A program made the translations under genes and the position numbers. Positions 22,416 through 33,570 of a DNA stretch of 64,000 bases are shown here, in pieces. The notes below the pieces were generated by a model that made no database searches, was not told the origin of the DNA, and saw nothing but the letters and a program-made list of their open reading frames with translations. Each line of letters starts with the position of its first letter. Position 1 is the stretch's first letter. The stretch comes from Diphasiastrum complanatum (taxonomy: Eukaryota > Streptophyta > Lycopodiopsida > Lycopodiales > Lycopodiaceae), in NCBI GenBank assembly GCA_029204225.1, contig CM055112.1, positions 43,758,166 to 43,822,165 of the forward strand, written 5' to 3'.

Positions 22416-22824
22416 AGTGGTCTTTTTAATTTGGGGTATGGGATCCCTTCAATAGTGTCTATATTCGCCAATTTCATGTTGACTACCTATCACATTTGAT
22501 AATTTACTACATACTTCAGACGAAAAAGTTGCTTTGAAATCCACATTTTAGTTGGATTTTGAGTGCAAAAATATCGGCTAGCATTTGTCGATATCCACTA
22601 GGGAGCATGTTCCCACACGAACAAATGTAGAACAAGTAAACAGTTCATCAACATCAGTGGTATGTTTTTCAACAGTAGTGGGATAAATAGACATGGCTCT
22701 TAATTTTGGCCCACAATCCATTCCCCATCCTTTACCTTCTTTATGTTTTATGTCATTGTTGCAGATTTTGTCTTGACTAGTATTTGTTTCTCCTCAACTT
22801 GCAAGTTCTAGACATTTTTTACCT
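22416..22824 (+). repeat. Tail of copia D element and arm end
   Basis: Conserved downstream stretch (with 'gggataaatagacatgg', a TATA-like segment) found inverted at 23974-24381 and 57255-57670, partly at 39357-39500. It may include decayed LTR sequence. It ends at the palindrome breakpoint two bases before the chromovirus LTR. Confidence 0.45.
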
Positions 22825-22826
22825 AG

Positions 22827-23319
22827 TGTCAAGAATTGCCTCCCTATATAACGATCACCAAATGAAGTTCTTCAAGAATCATGTCACATGCAAACCAACA
22901 AGTCACATGTGGAGCATGAACCACCCAACCAATATGGACAGCGTAGTCAATACCCTAAGCCGTAGTTAAGAACACAAGAGAGGAGAGGAGAAACTGGTTC
23001 AAGAAACTGAATTCACAATAGGGAGATGGGCGAGTTTCCATAGGATATATTTCTCCAAGAGAGAGAGAATATTCCTGCTAGGATCCCCATGCAAACTGTA
23101 TTGAGCTACTGACCTACTATTCTTGCATTGAAGCAGTCATTCGACATGCATGTGCTCCTATGTCCAGTTATAGGTCTGTGCCCTCATATGATTATTGATT
23201 ACTTGATATGACCACGTCTAAAATGACGTAGCATAACTAAGAACCACATACAACTCGAGTGACCGGCTATCCACGTCAGGAATTATTCTGATGCCCGTGT
23301 ATAGGACATGGACATAACA
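22827..23319 (-). mobile_element. 3' LTR of a Ty3/gypsy chromovirus, copy 1
   Basis: 493 bp, TG...CA ended: on the minus strand it starts TGTTATGTCC after the polypurine tract and ends TTGACA. The other copy (56101-56593) is also exactly 493 bp, fixing both boundaries. It sits in the palindrome spacer. No 5' partner LTR is in the window. Confidence 0.85.
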
Positions 23320-23333
23320 TTCTTCCCCCTTGA
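23320..23333 (-). promoter_or_regulatory. Polypurine tract of the chromovirus
   Basis: Minus-strand 'caagggggaagaa' immediately before the LTR start TGTTATG is the usual purine primer for plus-strand synthesis. Confidence 0.8.
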
Positions 23334-23346
23334 ACCACTTCTATCT

Positions 23347-23700
23347 CTAGAAGTGAAACCTAGGGAAATTCTTCCTTATGCTTTCGACCCGCTCCCACGA
23401 ATCATCATCCTCAGTCCGTCCCTTCCACTTGACCAAGCACTCAGAGATAGAACAATTTCTCAATTGTTTATCTCTGGTTCTGAGTACTTTCTCAGGTTCC
23501 AAAGGAACACTAAACAATAAGTCCTCCAATTGGGTAAGATCTTCCTCTGAACCAACTACGTCACCTTCATGTAAACTTCATTTTAGGCGGCTTATATGAA
23601 ACACATGATGAGTTGTAGTCTTGTTTTGAAGATCTAGTTCGTCAGCTAAAGAACCAATTTTCTTTATAATCTGAAACGGTTCACAATATCTATATGTTTG
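23347..23700 (-). pseudogene. Chromovirus integrase C-terminus with chromodomain, copy 1
   Basis: The minus-strand frame ends at 23347. It holds the chromodomain: RTRDKQLRNCSISECLVKWK then GRTEDDDSWERVESI, matching the chromoviral 'xQLRNRxIxEYLIKWK...W' pattern that directs integration to marked chromatin. Upstream, beyond a stop, HHVF.ISRLK and IIKKIGSLADELDLQ belong to the integrase C-terminal fold. The catalytic core is absent; 23700-23973 holds no recognisable coding sequence. Confidence 0.82.
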
Positions 23701-24381
23701 CTCTTTCTATGAAAAACTCCATTTTTGCAGATGATAATACCCAGTCCATGCACGAATAGACTATCAGTGTGAATCAAATGTGAACTAGCCTTAAAGATTT
23801 TTTATGGTTTATTTGAAATCCCAATTTTGGTTTCCCACTAAAGAAACTCACTTTTTATATGAATATATAGTACCCAGGTATGTTGCAAAGACGTTCTTGG
23901 AAATCAAAGAAAAATCATGAGTCACGTAGGCATTTACAACATCTAATTTCAGAGAGTTCAAAGCAAGAAATTTAGGTAAAAAATGTCTAGAACTTGCAAG
24001 TTGAGGAGAAACAAATACTAGTCAAGGCAAAATCTGCAACAATGACATAAAACATTAAGAAGGTAAAGGATGGGGAATGGATTGTGGGCCAAAATTAAGA
24101 GCCATGTCTATTTATCCCACTACTGTTGAAAAACATACCACTGATGTTGATGAACTGTTTACTTGTTCTACATTTGTTCGTGTGGGAACATGCTCCCTAG
24201 TGGATATCGACAAATGCTAGCCGATATTTTTGCACTCAAAATCCAACTAAAATGTGGATTTCAAAGCAACTTTTTCGTCTGAAGTATGTACTAAATTATC
24301 AAATGTGATAGGTAGTCAACATGAAATTGGCGAATATAGACACTATTGAAGGGATCCCATACCCCAAATTAAAAAGACCAC

Positions 24382-25589
24382 TCAAAAAGACCATAGCTGA
24401 ATGGTGCTCTGGCTATCACACGTAGGCTTACTTTGTAGGATGCCTATGTCTTCCATCATCCTTCTTAACCATATTGTCCCCAACATAGCTGAACATAGAG
24501 CTTTGTACTCTGCTTCTATGGTGGAAAGAGCAATTGTATCCTGCTTCTTACTAGAGCAAGAAAACACAGCATCACCAATACGAAAAGCATAACATGTGGT
24601 GGATCTTCTGTCATCTACACAGCCTGTCCAATCCGAATCTATGAAGCATTGCAAAACTGGTAAAGCGTGTTGTCTCTCATATAGAAATCCATGGGTTAGT
24701 GTCCTTTTATTGTAATGAAGAATTCTCTTTGCCGCTTTCCAATGAGCCTCCCTAGGTGTAGCCATGAATTGACTCAAAACACTTACATCATAGCTTATAT
24801 CAGGATGAGTAGGTGGGAGATAAATTAGTGAACCACCTAATTGATACTATTGCACATCTTGGAATGTTTCAAGATTTTATTCACATAACTCATTTTATGA
24901 GTGTAATACTAGCATGTCTTTGCCAAATTTTCACTGAAAAAAAAACAATAGTACATCTAACCAAGGTCAATCATATCAAAGTTGGAGGATAGATCCATTT
25001 TTATAGCACTAATCAAATCATCATCATTGTCTGTGATTATGAGGTCATCTACTTATAACAGAATCAGTGTGATGCTAGAGTCGCCAGCAAAGTAGTAAAG
25101 GTTGAAATCTGAAAAAGTGTGTATCAAATCTCTAGACAAGAGATACTTATCAAAGTGGCTATACCAAGCTTGCCTAAATCCATACAAGGACTTCTTCAAT
25201 CTACTATGCCTTGTATCACAAACCCACTAAGTTGCTCCATGTACACTTCTTCTTAAAGCTTACCATTCAAAAAAAGAGGACTTTACATCCATTTGATGTT
25301 GACTCCTCCCAAATAATGTCGCCAAGGCAATCACCATGCAAAGTGTGTGTTCCACTTAGCCACACAAGCGAAGGTCTTCTCATAATCAATGCCCTTACTC
25401 TATGGCATAGCCTTTCACTACAAGCCTTGCCTTGTGTTTTGCAATGGTTCCATCGGTATTGTACTTCATCCTATATACCGATTTGTTGCCAAATGGGTCT
25501 CTTTCTCTTTGGAAGATCCACTATCTCACAAAGATCCATTTATGCCCTTTGATGTTTGGCTTAATTGGGAAGCATGTCCTTGTGACTGA
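24382..25589 (-). pseudogene. Ty1/copia RT and RNase H, copy D2 (right arm)
   Basis: Minus-strand mirror of D1. RNase H is open at 24382-24777 and, unlike D1, reads through LCSAMLGTIWLRRMMEDIGI to DSQSTIQLWSF because the left arm's TAG is a sense codon here. The RT part is stop-filled, with the same stop-VDD (25050-25060) and the same internal deletion. Confidence 0.85.
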
Positions 25590-26641
25590 TGGAACTGAGT
25601 CAACACCTCTTGAGTGACTTTGGCCATCTGACCCACATTTGTATTAGATACCCGACTTGTACTCGGCCCTACTTCCTCATTATAAGCCTCCTACCTTACA
25701 GCCTTTCCTTTGTTCTCGTGTCGAGTAATGGCTTGCACATCTGTCAGTAATGTCTCCTCAACCGTCAGCAGCTGCACAAGAGCATGATGCTCCGGAATAT
25801 GTACTCCTCCTTGATTCGGTTGTTGGTTTAACCTCGGATTCTGATTATTAAAACTAGTGTTGACCCATGGTGGGGGTAAACCACGTTTTAAATTACCAAC
25901 ACACTGACGATGGTACATCACACAGTTAAAATAACGATGGCTGATTTTGACGATAGTGTATTTGCCGTTGGAAGGGCCATTGTGGTAGCTGGCCCTGCAT
26001 TATCGGCGGACCCTACTGGTAAGCCATCAACTGTGGTTGCATTGGTGGCTGTTGCATTTGAGGTTCTTGTTGTTGGTGCACTTGAATTGCAAATGCTCTG
26101 GTAGTTCTTATTGCTTGTAATCTGCAACAGTCATTCGCCCAATGATTGTCTGCATTACACATAACACAAGACTGGGTACTATTGGGACATTCATTGATAT
26201 AATGTCCTTCAAGATAACAATTTCTACAAAATTTAACATTCCCCTATTGGAATTCTGTGGTAACCACGTCATTATTCCGAACAGATACTTGCTCTTTAGC
26301 ATTGACTTTCTCTTTATGCTATTTAGACTTTTTTCCATTATCCGAAGAGGAACCGTCATTCGATTCCATGGAAGTATCAAGACTCTGATCCGGTGCCTGA
26401 GTCAGAATTTGAGAAACTGCTTCGTTGGTGGTGTCATCGGTGCTTACGGTATTTCCTTCTAGTCTCCTCCTCTTCCAGCTGTCGAGCAACCTTCACAATG
26501 TGTTCCAACCGTTGTCCCTATAGAGATGTAGTTCCTCTGCGAAGAACCTTATGCAATCTATGCCTAAAATACTTTATGCGTTTAGTGTCCATTAATGGCT
26601 CTTGTAGCTTTTTCTCCAAAACCTTGAACCTCTGGACATAG
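25590..26641 (-). pseudogene. Ty3/gypsy-type Gag (right arm)
   Basis: Mirror of 20157-21288. The two zinc knuckles lie at about 26127-26228 on the minus strand and the YHRQCVGNLK part at 25691-25921. A further stop (tag at 25691-25693, within 'cctcctacct') interrupts the QEAYNEEAGPS segment that is open in the left arm. Confidence 0.7.
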
Positions 26642-27085
26642 GCTCTTCTACCTACTTTCTCCAAATGGCAATTTCTCAATTAGCCATGTACAAATCTACA
26701 TGCATGTGTCCATTAGAGTGATTGCATGCTTTGCATGTCACTATGGAAACTTAGGACATTATGCATTTATTGTGGCTCGAGTTTCCACAAGGTCATAATT
26801 GACCAATTCCATGTGAATCTCTATATGCATGTCAAAGTAGACATTGTCAACATTATTGCATATCATACTAGACCAACTAGACTTTATGCATGTCACTGGA
26901 ATTTGATCTACCTAACGCAAACTCGCCCTATTCTACAAGGATATGTGCTCAATTCACATACCTTGGATATGTACAAAATATTTACATGGGTAGGATCCCC
27001 CAAACATTCACAACAGATGATAGATATGTTTTATAATTTTTAACAATTCATATGTTATTTTTGACAAGAAGCTTACAAAGCACAT
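26642..27085. other. Block between gag and U1 (right arm)
   Basis: Mirror of 19713-20156. No feature beyond the repeated 105-codon frame. Confidence 0.35.
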
Positions 27086-27574
27086 GTGTGTGCCAAAACT
27101 CAACAAAGAGGAAAGCACTATAAAAAAGAATCTAGAACTTTGAATGAAGGCCGTAAAGATTCAAATGTGGATCCTACAACAAAAGGAGTATCAAGCTATT
27201 CATTTACAAACTTTCCTTACATTTCCTTGTCATCAACTGATAGGGAAAATCTAACTATGTCTAAATTGAGAGGTGATAACACCTTTCAAGAGTCAAGGAT
27301 GTTAGGAGAAGTCAAAGATTTGTATTATGATGAGAATGATTCAAATGTTGGGGTCTTCATAACTAAAAACAAAGGACAAACTAGATTATTCAGTGTCAGT
27401 GAAATCCATTTTGTAGTTCAGCGCATAACTCCGACACATTTACAAAATGAAAGGAGGGAGTGCTTTGAGGAGAGTGGAAATTTGATTCGTATATTGTCTA
27501 GTTATTTGTTTGGAAGCACGCAAGCATCCGCATCAAATTTAGTTCCTTTAAAATGTGAAAGTACAGTACTTTAA
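27086..27574 (+). pseudogene. U1 possible BAH-domain remnant, copy 3 (right arm)
   Basis: Longest open copy, 162 codons: CAKTQQRGKHYKKESRTLNE, Ser/Thr-rich linker, LYYDENDSNVGVFITKNKG, then RLFSVSEIHFVVQRITPTHL and a C-terminus ending KCESTVL. It lacks the frameshift of the left arm. Confidence 0.42.
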
Positions 27575-28095
27575 GGACCAAAAATGGATCTTAGAAGATC
27601 CACAAGGTTGATTGTGTGCTTGATTAACAATCTATCACATACTAGTCAACCAAAAACAAGATCTAGTTTAGCAGCTTGATAGAAAACAAGTAGAGACAAT
27701 CAAAACATTGATCAAGAACTGAATCCCGAGTTCACACGTGTGAAAGTCAGGCTGTTGTACGGCCTGTAGAGAAAGGTTAATGTGTGCCAAAGCTGGGTTT
27801 CATTGGAATCAATCACTATTATCATACAAAGAGACAAAATCTGAGTTTCCTCTTGAGGTTCCAAAATATGGAGAATGGAAAAGTAAAAGACACTTCCATT
27901 GAAAAGTTAGGTGAAAATCCAGCATGTAATAAAGAAGTAGACTCAACTTTCTTGCCCTAAAGTGAAAACCCTAGCCCAGATCCTAGAGTCATGCTTGGTA
28001 GGTGCATGGTAGGTACAAATCTCATCATAAATCAAGGTCTAGGTCCTACAAAGTAGGAATCACTACCAAATGGACACAACCACTCCTCTTGACTC
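27575..28095. other. Non-coding part of the mosaic block (right arm)
   Basis: Copy of 2961-3481. Nothing coding was seen. Confidence 0.45.
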
Positions 28096-28204
28096 GTGGT
28101 AACCTACATTATGTGTAGATTGCCATGTGGCACTTTGGCCACACAAGTGACTAACAAAAATATATTGAGAATGGCTAGATTTGCCAATGTAGGCAATTTT
28201 TCAA

Positions 28205-28705
28205 GCTCCTCCTCAAATCTAGCCTTCGAAACAACAATGGTTTTATTAATCACTCTAGTTGAAGATCTAAGCTTGACAAATTAATCTTTAGGTAAGGATT
28301 TAGTAAACAAATCAGCCAAGCAACGCTTGATCTCTTTGGCTTGCACTTTCTCCCTCACGAAACGATGAGCAATCTCGATGTGTTTGCTCCTTGCATGGAA
28401 TGTAGGATTAGTTGCAAGTAATTGGGCTGATTGGTTGTCACAATAGATGATTGGGATCTCATCCTCCATGACATGAAGCTCCACCAATAGCCTTTTGAGC
28501 CACAAGACCTCCTGGCATGTTGATGTCAAGGACTTGTACTCAGATTCTGTGGAAGATAAGGAGATGGTATCTTGCTTTTTGGAAAGCCATGATACTACTC
28601 CATCACATAGAAGGGTGGCAAAAGCAATTGTTGATTTCCTATCCACTTTGTCACCTACAAAATCTAGTCAGTGTAGGCTCTTAAGCCAAGATTAGTACCA
28701 CCGTA
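28205..28705 (-). pseudogene. Ty1/copia RNase H, copy B4 (right arm)
   Basis: Minus-strand RNase H as in B1-B3, but a TCA-to-TAA change creates a stop at 28281-28283, right after LADLFTKSLPKD. It carries KQD and CDN variants, so this stretch resembles B2 and B5 more than its palindromic partner B3 (KQG, CDS). Confidence 0.85.
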
Positions 28706-28739
28706 GTCCATTGCAATAGTACAGAACAACCAATTAATA

Positions 28740-29440
28740 GAACATCGCTATTATAGAACCCAGAACTAACCATCACAAGAATATGTAGATACAAGGAATT
28801 ACACTGCTCAATTGCATTCCATAGTCGAGTGCAGAACACCTAAAGTTATAGGCTGACTAGCAAACATAGTCAACATTTTTAAACACCTAAAATTACAGAC
28901 TAAACAGCAAGCAGAGTCAACATTGCCACTGCTAAGAGGTCTTAGGCAAGAGAATTCATCTTGCTGCTTGCAGTACAAAATAGAATCTGGAGTACTGAAC
29001 ATTTAAAACGCTTGGCTCTCACCCTTAGTCTTTTGAACACTACTGCCTAAATAGTGTAAAATCCAAAAGCCCCCAATCTGGCTCCAAATGTCCTATTTAT
29101 ATTTTTGTGAGGATACTTCAATCCAGTATCGCAACCCTTCGTAATGACCACAAGTGGTCGGTTCAGCTTCGCATAGAGACCGCATGGAAACCACAATTGA
29201 TGACCTTGTGGTCACTTACGAACTGTTCGGGTTCCTCCCGAATATGACTAAACGTTAACTAACCTATCAACTTTAACCTCATAAATGTCCTACCATGACG
29301 TCTCCTAACATCAAGACCTTACAACATAATTACATCTTTATGTAAATAAAACTCCAATTACATAACCAACAATCCTACACTTACATTAACAACCACATAT
29401 TTACAATGTCCATAGTTATAGCCAAAAAGGCCTAACACAT
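28740..29440 (-). repeat. P block, copy 4 (right arm)
   Basis: Mirror of 17379-18091 with the same hairpins; no additional features. Confidence 0.5.
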
Positions 29441-29444
29441 ATTT

Positions 29445-30245
29445 TCCGGTGGGAAAACCGAGTTCATCTCCCAGCTTTCTTCCGTCACTTCCTCTTTTTG
29501 ACGTCTTTGCTATTGTGTTCACTCTCACTTTCACTTGATGTATGCATTCCTGAACAATGAGTCACAGATTTGCCTCTGCCCTGTGCATCGATCGTAATTG
29601 GTTTGTATCTCGCCGTCATAGGTGGTGATGTCCAAACCCTTGGTTTTGGTGAGTGGGTGGTCAATCCATACCGCAATGGCTTCAGTAAGCGATTCTGATA
29701 ATCATCTATGATGCCTGATACCAATCGTGGTGTTTGCTTTGTCAGCATTAGTTTGTTCAGCCATTCAATGGTGATTGGTGTGTACTCACTGCTGAAAATC
29801 CTCCTCCCAATGACAATATATCCTTCATAATAGTGGATATGAATCATCCACATATTTCACTATCACTGTGTATAAGGTGTCAAAATTCCGACATTCATCG
29901 GCCAGCCAAGGTTTAAACTTGGCCTGTCTTTGATTGGTACTATAATGTACGTGATTGTGTGCCTTGAAACTTTGCTCAGTTTCATAAAAATATTCCGCCA
30001 CAAAAAACATAGAACTTCATGTTAAGATTTCAATCCCGTCGGAATTGTTTACCTTCATTTTGCCCTGTAAAACCGCCCATGCCAATACTGCATGTGCCTT
30101 CAAATCCGACTACTGCCAAAATTCATACTACTCTGACTGGACCTTGGTCTCATCACTCTGTATGGATGTAGTCAATCAGCCGTTCACCATCATATCTGTT
30201 CCGAACTGAAGGGACCGTAACAACGTCATCGTAAGACCGCAAGAT
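29445..30245 (-). pseudogene. U2 unknown ORF remnant, copy 4 (right arm)
   Basis: Minus-strand frame 29485-29853 (122 codons) reads unbroken from the YIVIGRRIF segment through KPRVWTSPPMTARYKPI to an acidic/Ser patch (SGMHTSSESESEHNSKD) and basic tail. It overlaps out of frame with 29825-30010, which carries YFYETEQSFKAHNHVHYSTN and FKPWLADECRNFD. This is the best copy of the C-terminal half. Confidence 0.4.
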
Positions 30246-30518
30246 ATGCACACAACCCGTAATATAATCGCAACTTATGTGCTACAGTTAATCTAGTTGC
30301 TAAACTATAATGAAATTGGGTATACATAGCATTTTCCAAGTACCCATTATAAAAATTATCATACAATCCTACCCAAAATTACTTGACATAAGGGTTTGTA
30401 ACATCCTGCCACTATACAACTGGTATGAACAATATTTTGTATTACGTCCACATGTAACGATATTTAGTGCACTTCTGCACTTCCTAGAAAATTAATTCAT
30501 ATAATTTTTAATGATTAC
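30246..30518. other. Intervening non-coding sequence
   Basis: Right-arm copy of 5641-5929; no feature found. Confidence 0.4.
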
Positions 30519-31434
30519 TCATTTTATAAAGCAATTCAAATCAGCAAGTTCATTGTGGTATACTTTATTTGTACTAAATCTGAAGCTTTCGAGAAATTCG
30601 CGAAATGGGTTGCAAGCAATAAGTTGAAATAGATTCGCACAGATTGTGGAGATGAGTACATTTCCAACGAATTTAAGGCTTACTGTACTGATCAAGGTAT
30701 TATGCATACAAAGACTGCATCTTACACACCTCAGCACAATGGAATAGCTGAACGAAGAAATTGTACATTGATGGAAGTTGCAAGGTGGATGATGGCTCAT
30801 GCGAAGGCACCAAAACTGTTGTGGGCAAAAGCAGTGGCTACATCAAATTATCTTCATAATAGTATTCTAAAATCTTGAATACCAGATAAAAGTCCTCATG
30901 AGATATGGTGGAAGTCAAAGCCAAATCTAGCACATGTTTGGACATTTGGATGCTCAATGTATATGCACATACCAGATAAGCTGGGAAAGAAACTTGATGA
31001 AAAGACAGAACAAGGTTTTCTGGTAGGATTCGAGTTACATTCATCATATTATCATGTCTATGTACCCAAAACTGGCAAGATGAAAGTTGTTCCAGATGTC
31101 AAATTTGATGAGTCAAAATACATAGCAGACAGTGATCTAGCCGGCTATGAAATTCTCAAAAACTATTATGAGCTACCAACGACGATAGAAAAGACAAGCA
31201 GAAGATGAAAGAGAATTACCAGATTCAGAGGGAGGTCAAGATCAAGTACATGATAGACTCGAATCAGCAGCTCGAATTCCAGTAGAAAAGCTCGAATCAG
31301 AACTCAAAACCAATTGTGAGAAGATCTGACAGACAACAAAAACCACTAGAAAGGTGTGGTCAGGATGTTTTTAAAGTTAGAAATAGTAAGCTCAACTGTG
31401 ATTGTAGTTTACAGTTATGCACTATTTCAGTTTA
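30519..31434 (+). pseudogene. Ty1/copia integrase fragment, copy A4 (right arm)
   Basis: Mirror of A3 with its own defects: a 9-base loss near 30600 ('ttcgttgagtatacg' region), and a CGA-to-TGA stop near 30876 in the NSILKS segment. The C-terminal part 30957-31208 is open (MHIPDKLGKKLDEKTEQGFL to KYIADSDLAGYEIL). It shares TDCGDEY and the upstream TAG with A3. Confidence 0.83.
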
Positions 31435-33448
31435 GTAGGGCAGCTAGGATTTTTTGGAAGAAAATCACTTATCTCAAGCTGTATGAGATCATTTTTGGAC
31501 CTGAAAAGAGCTACAGGTGGGCGCCCTGGTGAGTTAGAAAGGATGCAAGAGGGCCGCAGACAACCACTAACTAGTTATGGCATTGGATCAAGTTTTCTCA
31601 GGTAGCCAATATGATGGATAGGATTTAAAAAGAAAAAAGCATTGATTTCTAATTGTAGGAGACCAAATCTTATGCTGTAAATGGCTATGGGAGGGCGCCT
31701 GGGAGTGCAAGCCAACAGCCAAGAGGCCGCGCCTGGCCATGGAGAATAAAACGTGTTGAATCGATCAGCATCCAAAGCCATAGCTCGTGGAAGAAAGGAT
31801 GTTGTGTGGACAAAGAGAAGACGGAATGAGGACGCGACCCTCGCCCGTGCAGAGAATGAAAGGTTACCTAGTGTAACTAAGTGTCTCGTGGCTGGAGGAA
31901 CTCATCTCCACGCACAGATGTATGGAAGGCTGTCGGATCAAGGCTAGAGATGATCGACGGTGAACATCAGGAGAATTAGGACTATAGATGTAAGTGAACT
32001 GCTGGATGTGGGCTGAAAAGGCCCGAAGGGCTATGAAGCGACGAATTGTACTTCTCTTCAATAAAAATCTTCATACGAAAATGTAAGAAGGGGCCCGACT
32101 GGTGAATTTGGCATTGAAGGGTAGGAGCTCTTCGAGATGAAGAAACAGTTCATTTTTTGAACTCATTCTCTAAGGCCACTTAGGAAGGGCCTAACTTTGG
32201 CTAGAGGAGGGCTTTTGGGGCCAAATAAGGGCCAAATTGGAGCTTGTAAAAGCCTGTGTGAAGCTGACAGACAGAGCAACAACATCGTCAAGGGAGAAAT
32301 GCATTTTGATGCGTTCTTGACACCATTCAATGGAGCAGGAGATAAGTGACCCAATGAGGTACGATTTTCGCTATTTGGTGACTTATGTGCCAAATTAAGC
32401 CCAATTTTTGGTTGAAAGTCTGTGGGGCATGCTAGGAAAAGGGCGTGTGCCTATAGCCAAGGAGCTCTAAAGTGGTTGTCAAGCAGTTTTGAAGAGCCTA
32501 AGCACAGTATATTGTGAGGGAGAGCGGAAAGGGCGGAATTGCATTGGAGAAAGCTAGAAGATGCGGAAAACTTGCAATGAGGCATCATGAAACTCTTTAT
32601 TGGAAAAAATTGAGGGAGGGAAACCAACCATAGGAGAGAGCCAGGTATGGTGCCACATTATGCCGACGGACATAGTGAAATAGTTCATGTCTACTGATTC
32701 AACTTTTTGGAAGTTTGAACTAACCAAGCTCAAGGGACGGTTGGAGGGGGCCTCTCAAGGTGAAAATCTACAAGGGCATTGTCAGATTCAGTGGTTGTGG
32801 TTGCTTCACATGCTTTTGCAAGGGAGAAATGTCTCGGTTGAGGAGACGTTTACACTAGCTTAATGGTGGCAATGCAATGGTGGCAGTCATAAGGTGAAGG
32901 ATGTCAATGACAAGGTGAGGTGGATGAGCCAAAGTGGAAATTTGGAAAGCGATCTAGTAACTTGACTACATTTCATGAAGTGGTGATGCGAAGAGGACAT
33001 CTAACCAGGTACTCATGAAAGTGAGCTAGCAATTGGATTACTAGAGTTTTTAGAGTTAAGCTTGCGCGGTGGTGGAACTTTCGACAAGTTTGGAGGTGAC
33101 AAGTTGTTAACACTTCACGGCGGAAGTGTGGTGGAGCTCATGCTTGGGATACTTTTGGGTAAATAAAAAGCATGAATGAGTAGTCCAAGTTGATATGTGA
33201 TCCATATTTCTTGTGGATGCTTGTCAAGGCGTGTAACCTACAGGAGAAAGCTCATGAAATATAGGGGATTCATCAGAGTCCTTGGTAGACTCGTATGCTT
33301 GGTGCATGAAGGATGAATGATAGCTTGGCAAGGCAAGGCAAAGTGGAATGGATGGTTGGATTGGACACTTGGACAGAGATGTATCTCTGGGAGGTACATG
33401 GTGCATTCGAGGACATCTCGGGACAGATGCATGGAGCTTTGGACGGGA
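31435..33448 (+). mobile_element. L-element internal region, copy L5 (right arm)
   Basis: Plus-strand mirror of L6. It joins the integrase linker inside 'gtagggcagctagg', so the LTR, PBS and first ~570 bp of leader are missing. It runs to the distal element end at about 33448, where U2 resumes. Non-coding. Confidence 0.55.
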
Positions 33449-33570
33449 GTGAAATCTTAACATGAAGTTCTATGTTTTCTGTGGCGGAATATTTTTATGA
33501 AACTGAGCAAAGTTTCAAGGCACACAATGACGTACATTATAGTACCAATCAAAGACAGGCCAAGTTTAAA
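33449..33570 (+). pseudogene. U2 fragment, copy 6
   Basis: Short piece encoding YFYETEQSFKAHNDVHYSTN. It ends at the palindrome's outer boundary, where it is fused in frame to L-element sequence. Confidence 0.35.

Larger units (their letters stand above)
13238..22824 (+). repeat. Left arm of a ~20.3-kb palindrome
   Basis: The 9587-bp arm is the reverse complement of 23974-33570. Paired landmarks sum to 46798-46815 throughout (for example 13238 with 33570, 14643 with 32163, 17995 with 28808, 19712 with 27086, 22824 with 23974), so the arms are collinear with only small indels. Scattered substitutions separate them, so they are not identical. Confidence 0.92.
23974..33570 (-). repeat. Right arm of the ~20.3-kb palindrome
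   Basis: 9597-bp partner of 13238-22824. Its inner edge is continuous with chromovirus-flanking sequence exactly as at 57255-57300, so this junction looks ancestral, while the left arm's inner edge is the new one. Its outer edge (33570) abuts an L-element copy. Confidence 0.92.

Noticed and set aside
22784-22969. 61-codon ORF across the palindrome junction and the shared downstream sequence
   Set aside because: It spans a recent junction between the copia tail and the chromovirus LTR, so it cannot be an inherited gene.
13238-33570. Palindrome as a chimeric long-read artefact
   Set aside because: A missed-adapter artefact would give arms identical apart from read error. The arms here have structured differences (9-base loss, CGA/TGA stop, frameshift in U1, KQG/KQD variants). 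Still not excluded without reads.
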